From: Ahrensia sp.
GTDB taxonomy: Bacteria; Pseudomonadota; Alphaproteobacteria; Rhizobiales; Rhizobiaceae
Assembly: GCA_028817895.1 (NCBI GenBank)
Contig: JAPPOQ010000033.1
Coordinates: 248,001-312,000, forward strand
Direction: 5' to 3'
DNA length: 64,000 nucleotides
Shown here: piece after piece, positions 63,430 to 64,000 of the stretch
Position numbering within the stretch: the stretch's first letter is position 1
How the letters are laid out: every line of letters begins with the position of its first letter
The notes under the pieces: generated by a model
Told to the model about the DNA's origin: nothing
Database searches by the model: none
What the model saw: the letters and a program-made list of their open reading frames with translations, nothing else
Position numbers and translations under genes: made by a program

Positions 63430-64000
63430 CTATTCAAAGGCCTCCGGCAGATGCGCATCATCGATGAGATCGGTGAAGCGGGTATATTCCGCCTGGAAGG
63501 CCAGCGAGGCCGTACCGGTTGGCCCATGGCGTTGCTTGGCGATGATTACATCGGCCTTGCCGCGTGCCTGATCGAACTTTGCCCGCCAGGTTTCATATTC
63601 GGTGGTGCCGAATTCCGGTTCCTTGTTTTGCAGGTAATATTCTTCGCGATAGACGAACAGCACGACATCCGCGTCCTGCTCGATGGACCCCGATTCACGC
63701 AGATCGGCGAGTTGCGGGCGCTTGTCGTCGCGGTTTTCCACCTGACGCGACAGCTGCGACAAAGCGATGATGGGAACGTTGAGTTCCTTGGCGAGCGATT
63801 TCAGCCCCGTCGTGATTTCCGTCACCTCCTGCACGCGATTGTCCGTGCGGCGATTGCCCTGCATCAACTGAATATAGTCGATGATCAGCACATCGAGACC
63901 GCGCTGGCGCTTCAGACGACGCGCACGAGCGGCAAGCTGGGCGATGGAGATGCCACCAGTCTGGTCAATGTAGAGCGGAATACGATGCAACACCTGCGAG
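63430..64000 (-). CDS. dnaB: replicative DNA helicase DnaB (C-terminal part; 5' end outside window)
   Basis: The last 190 residues of the hexameric replicative helicase. Visible motifs are LDVLIIDYIQLMQGNRR (Walker B, H2), IIALSQLSRQVE (H3), LRESGSIEQDADVVLFVYREEYY (H4) and IIAKQRHGPTG (the arginine finger region). The gene continues past the right edge of the window. No intein is seen in this part. Confidence 0.95.
   Translation of the reverse strand, partial: SQVLHRIPLYIDQTGGISIAQLAARARRLKRQRGLDVLIIDYIQLMQGNRRTDNRVQEVTEITTGLKSLAKELNVPIIALSQLSRQVENRDDKRPQLADLRESGSIEQDADVVLFVYREEYYLQNKEPEFGTTEYETWRAKFDQARGKADVIIAKQRHGPTGTASLAFQAEYTRFTDLIDDAHLPEAFE

Overview
The window looks like chromosome of an alphaproteobacterium of the order Hyphomicrobiales (Rhizobiales), probably a Phyllobacteriaceae/Ahrensia-like relative. 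Supports are the gene order (dnaB-alr-radA-cvpA-purF-SDR, lepB-rnc-era-recO, rpoZ-rsh, nadABC with a NadQ-type regulator), order-typical families (TIGR02301, DUF2062, LysM/Ig-like protein), a direct-repeat GAAC-N7-GAAC SOS box, and moderately high GC with frequent GTG/TTG starts. The genus is not resolved. No rRNA, tRNA, CRISPR array or transposase was seen.

Layout. 1-8 kb: CoA-pyrophosphatase-like Nudix (5' truncated), CCA-adding enzyme, VOC protein, hemF, GNAT, a small membrane ORF and two tandem ABC exporter half-transporters. 8-12 kb: FAH-family hydrolase, alpha/beta hydrolase, soluble lytic transglycosylase. 12-22.8 kb: housekeeping block with dapA-smpB, then acpS/DUF2062/rsh/rpoZ on the minus strand, a NYN-domain protein and UDGb, then lepB-rnc-era-recO-thioesterase. 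The rsh section may be inverted relative to the usual rhizobial order. 22.9-26.4 kb: two small membrane ORFs, a secreted depolymerase-like hydrolase, an MFS transporter and a hydratase. 26.5-31.5 kb: NAD regulon (nadA, a small DUF6614-like gene, nadB, nadC, convergent nadQ), with a perfect palindromic candidate operator before nadA. 31.5-36.9 kb: phosphatase, HD hydrolase, YgfZ, secreted hypotheticals, Nudix, SRAP and LysE. 37-41.4 kb: cysS, a palindromic repeat, DUF559, cimA and a LOG-family protein. 41.4-48 kb: LysM protein, ArsR plus Atm1-type exporter, psd-pssA. 48-53.5 kb: RND efflux pair with a PadR regulator. 53.6-58 kb: small ORF, SDR, purF, cvpA and radA.

Accessory island (about 58.1-62.2 kb). 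Between radA and alr-dnaB, which I remember as neighbours in relatives, lie two tandem cassettes on the minus strand. Each has a small protein with a signal peptide or N-terminal membrane segment, then a ~494-residue protein with a unique N-terminal domain fused to an identical ~309-residue C-terminal HINT module. One N-domain looks like a permuted papain-fold hydrolase. The other looks like a zincin metallopeptidase whose HExxH Glu is Ala. The HINT modules sit in a 933-bp direct repeat that is identical over 867 bp and has five synonymous differences just before the junction, as expected from gene conversion. The constant part is C-terminal, the reverse of classical polymorphic toxins and reminiscent of Hedgehog proteins. 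This is the best candidate for an undescribed system.

Other regulatory signals: a LexA box before radA, a perfect inverted repeat before arsR, AT-rich palindromes before padR, and two perfect palindromes between the divergent Nudix and SRAP genes. Function calls rest on motifs read by eye; no database search was possible.
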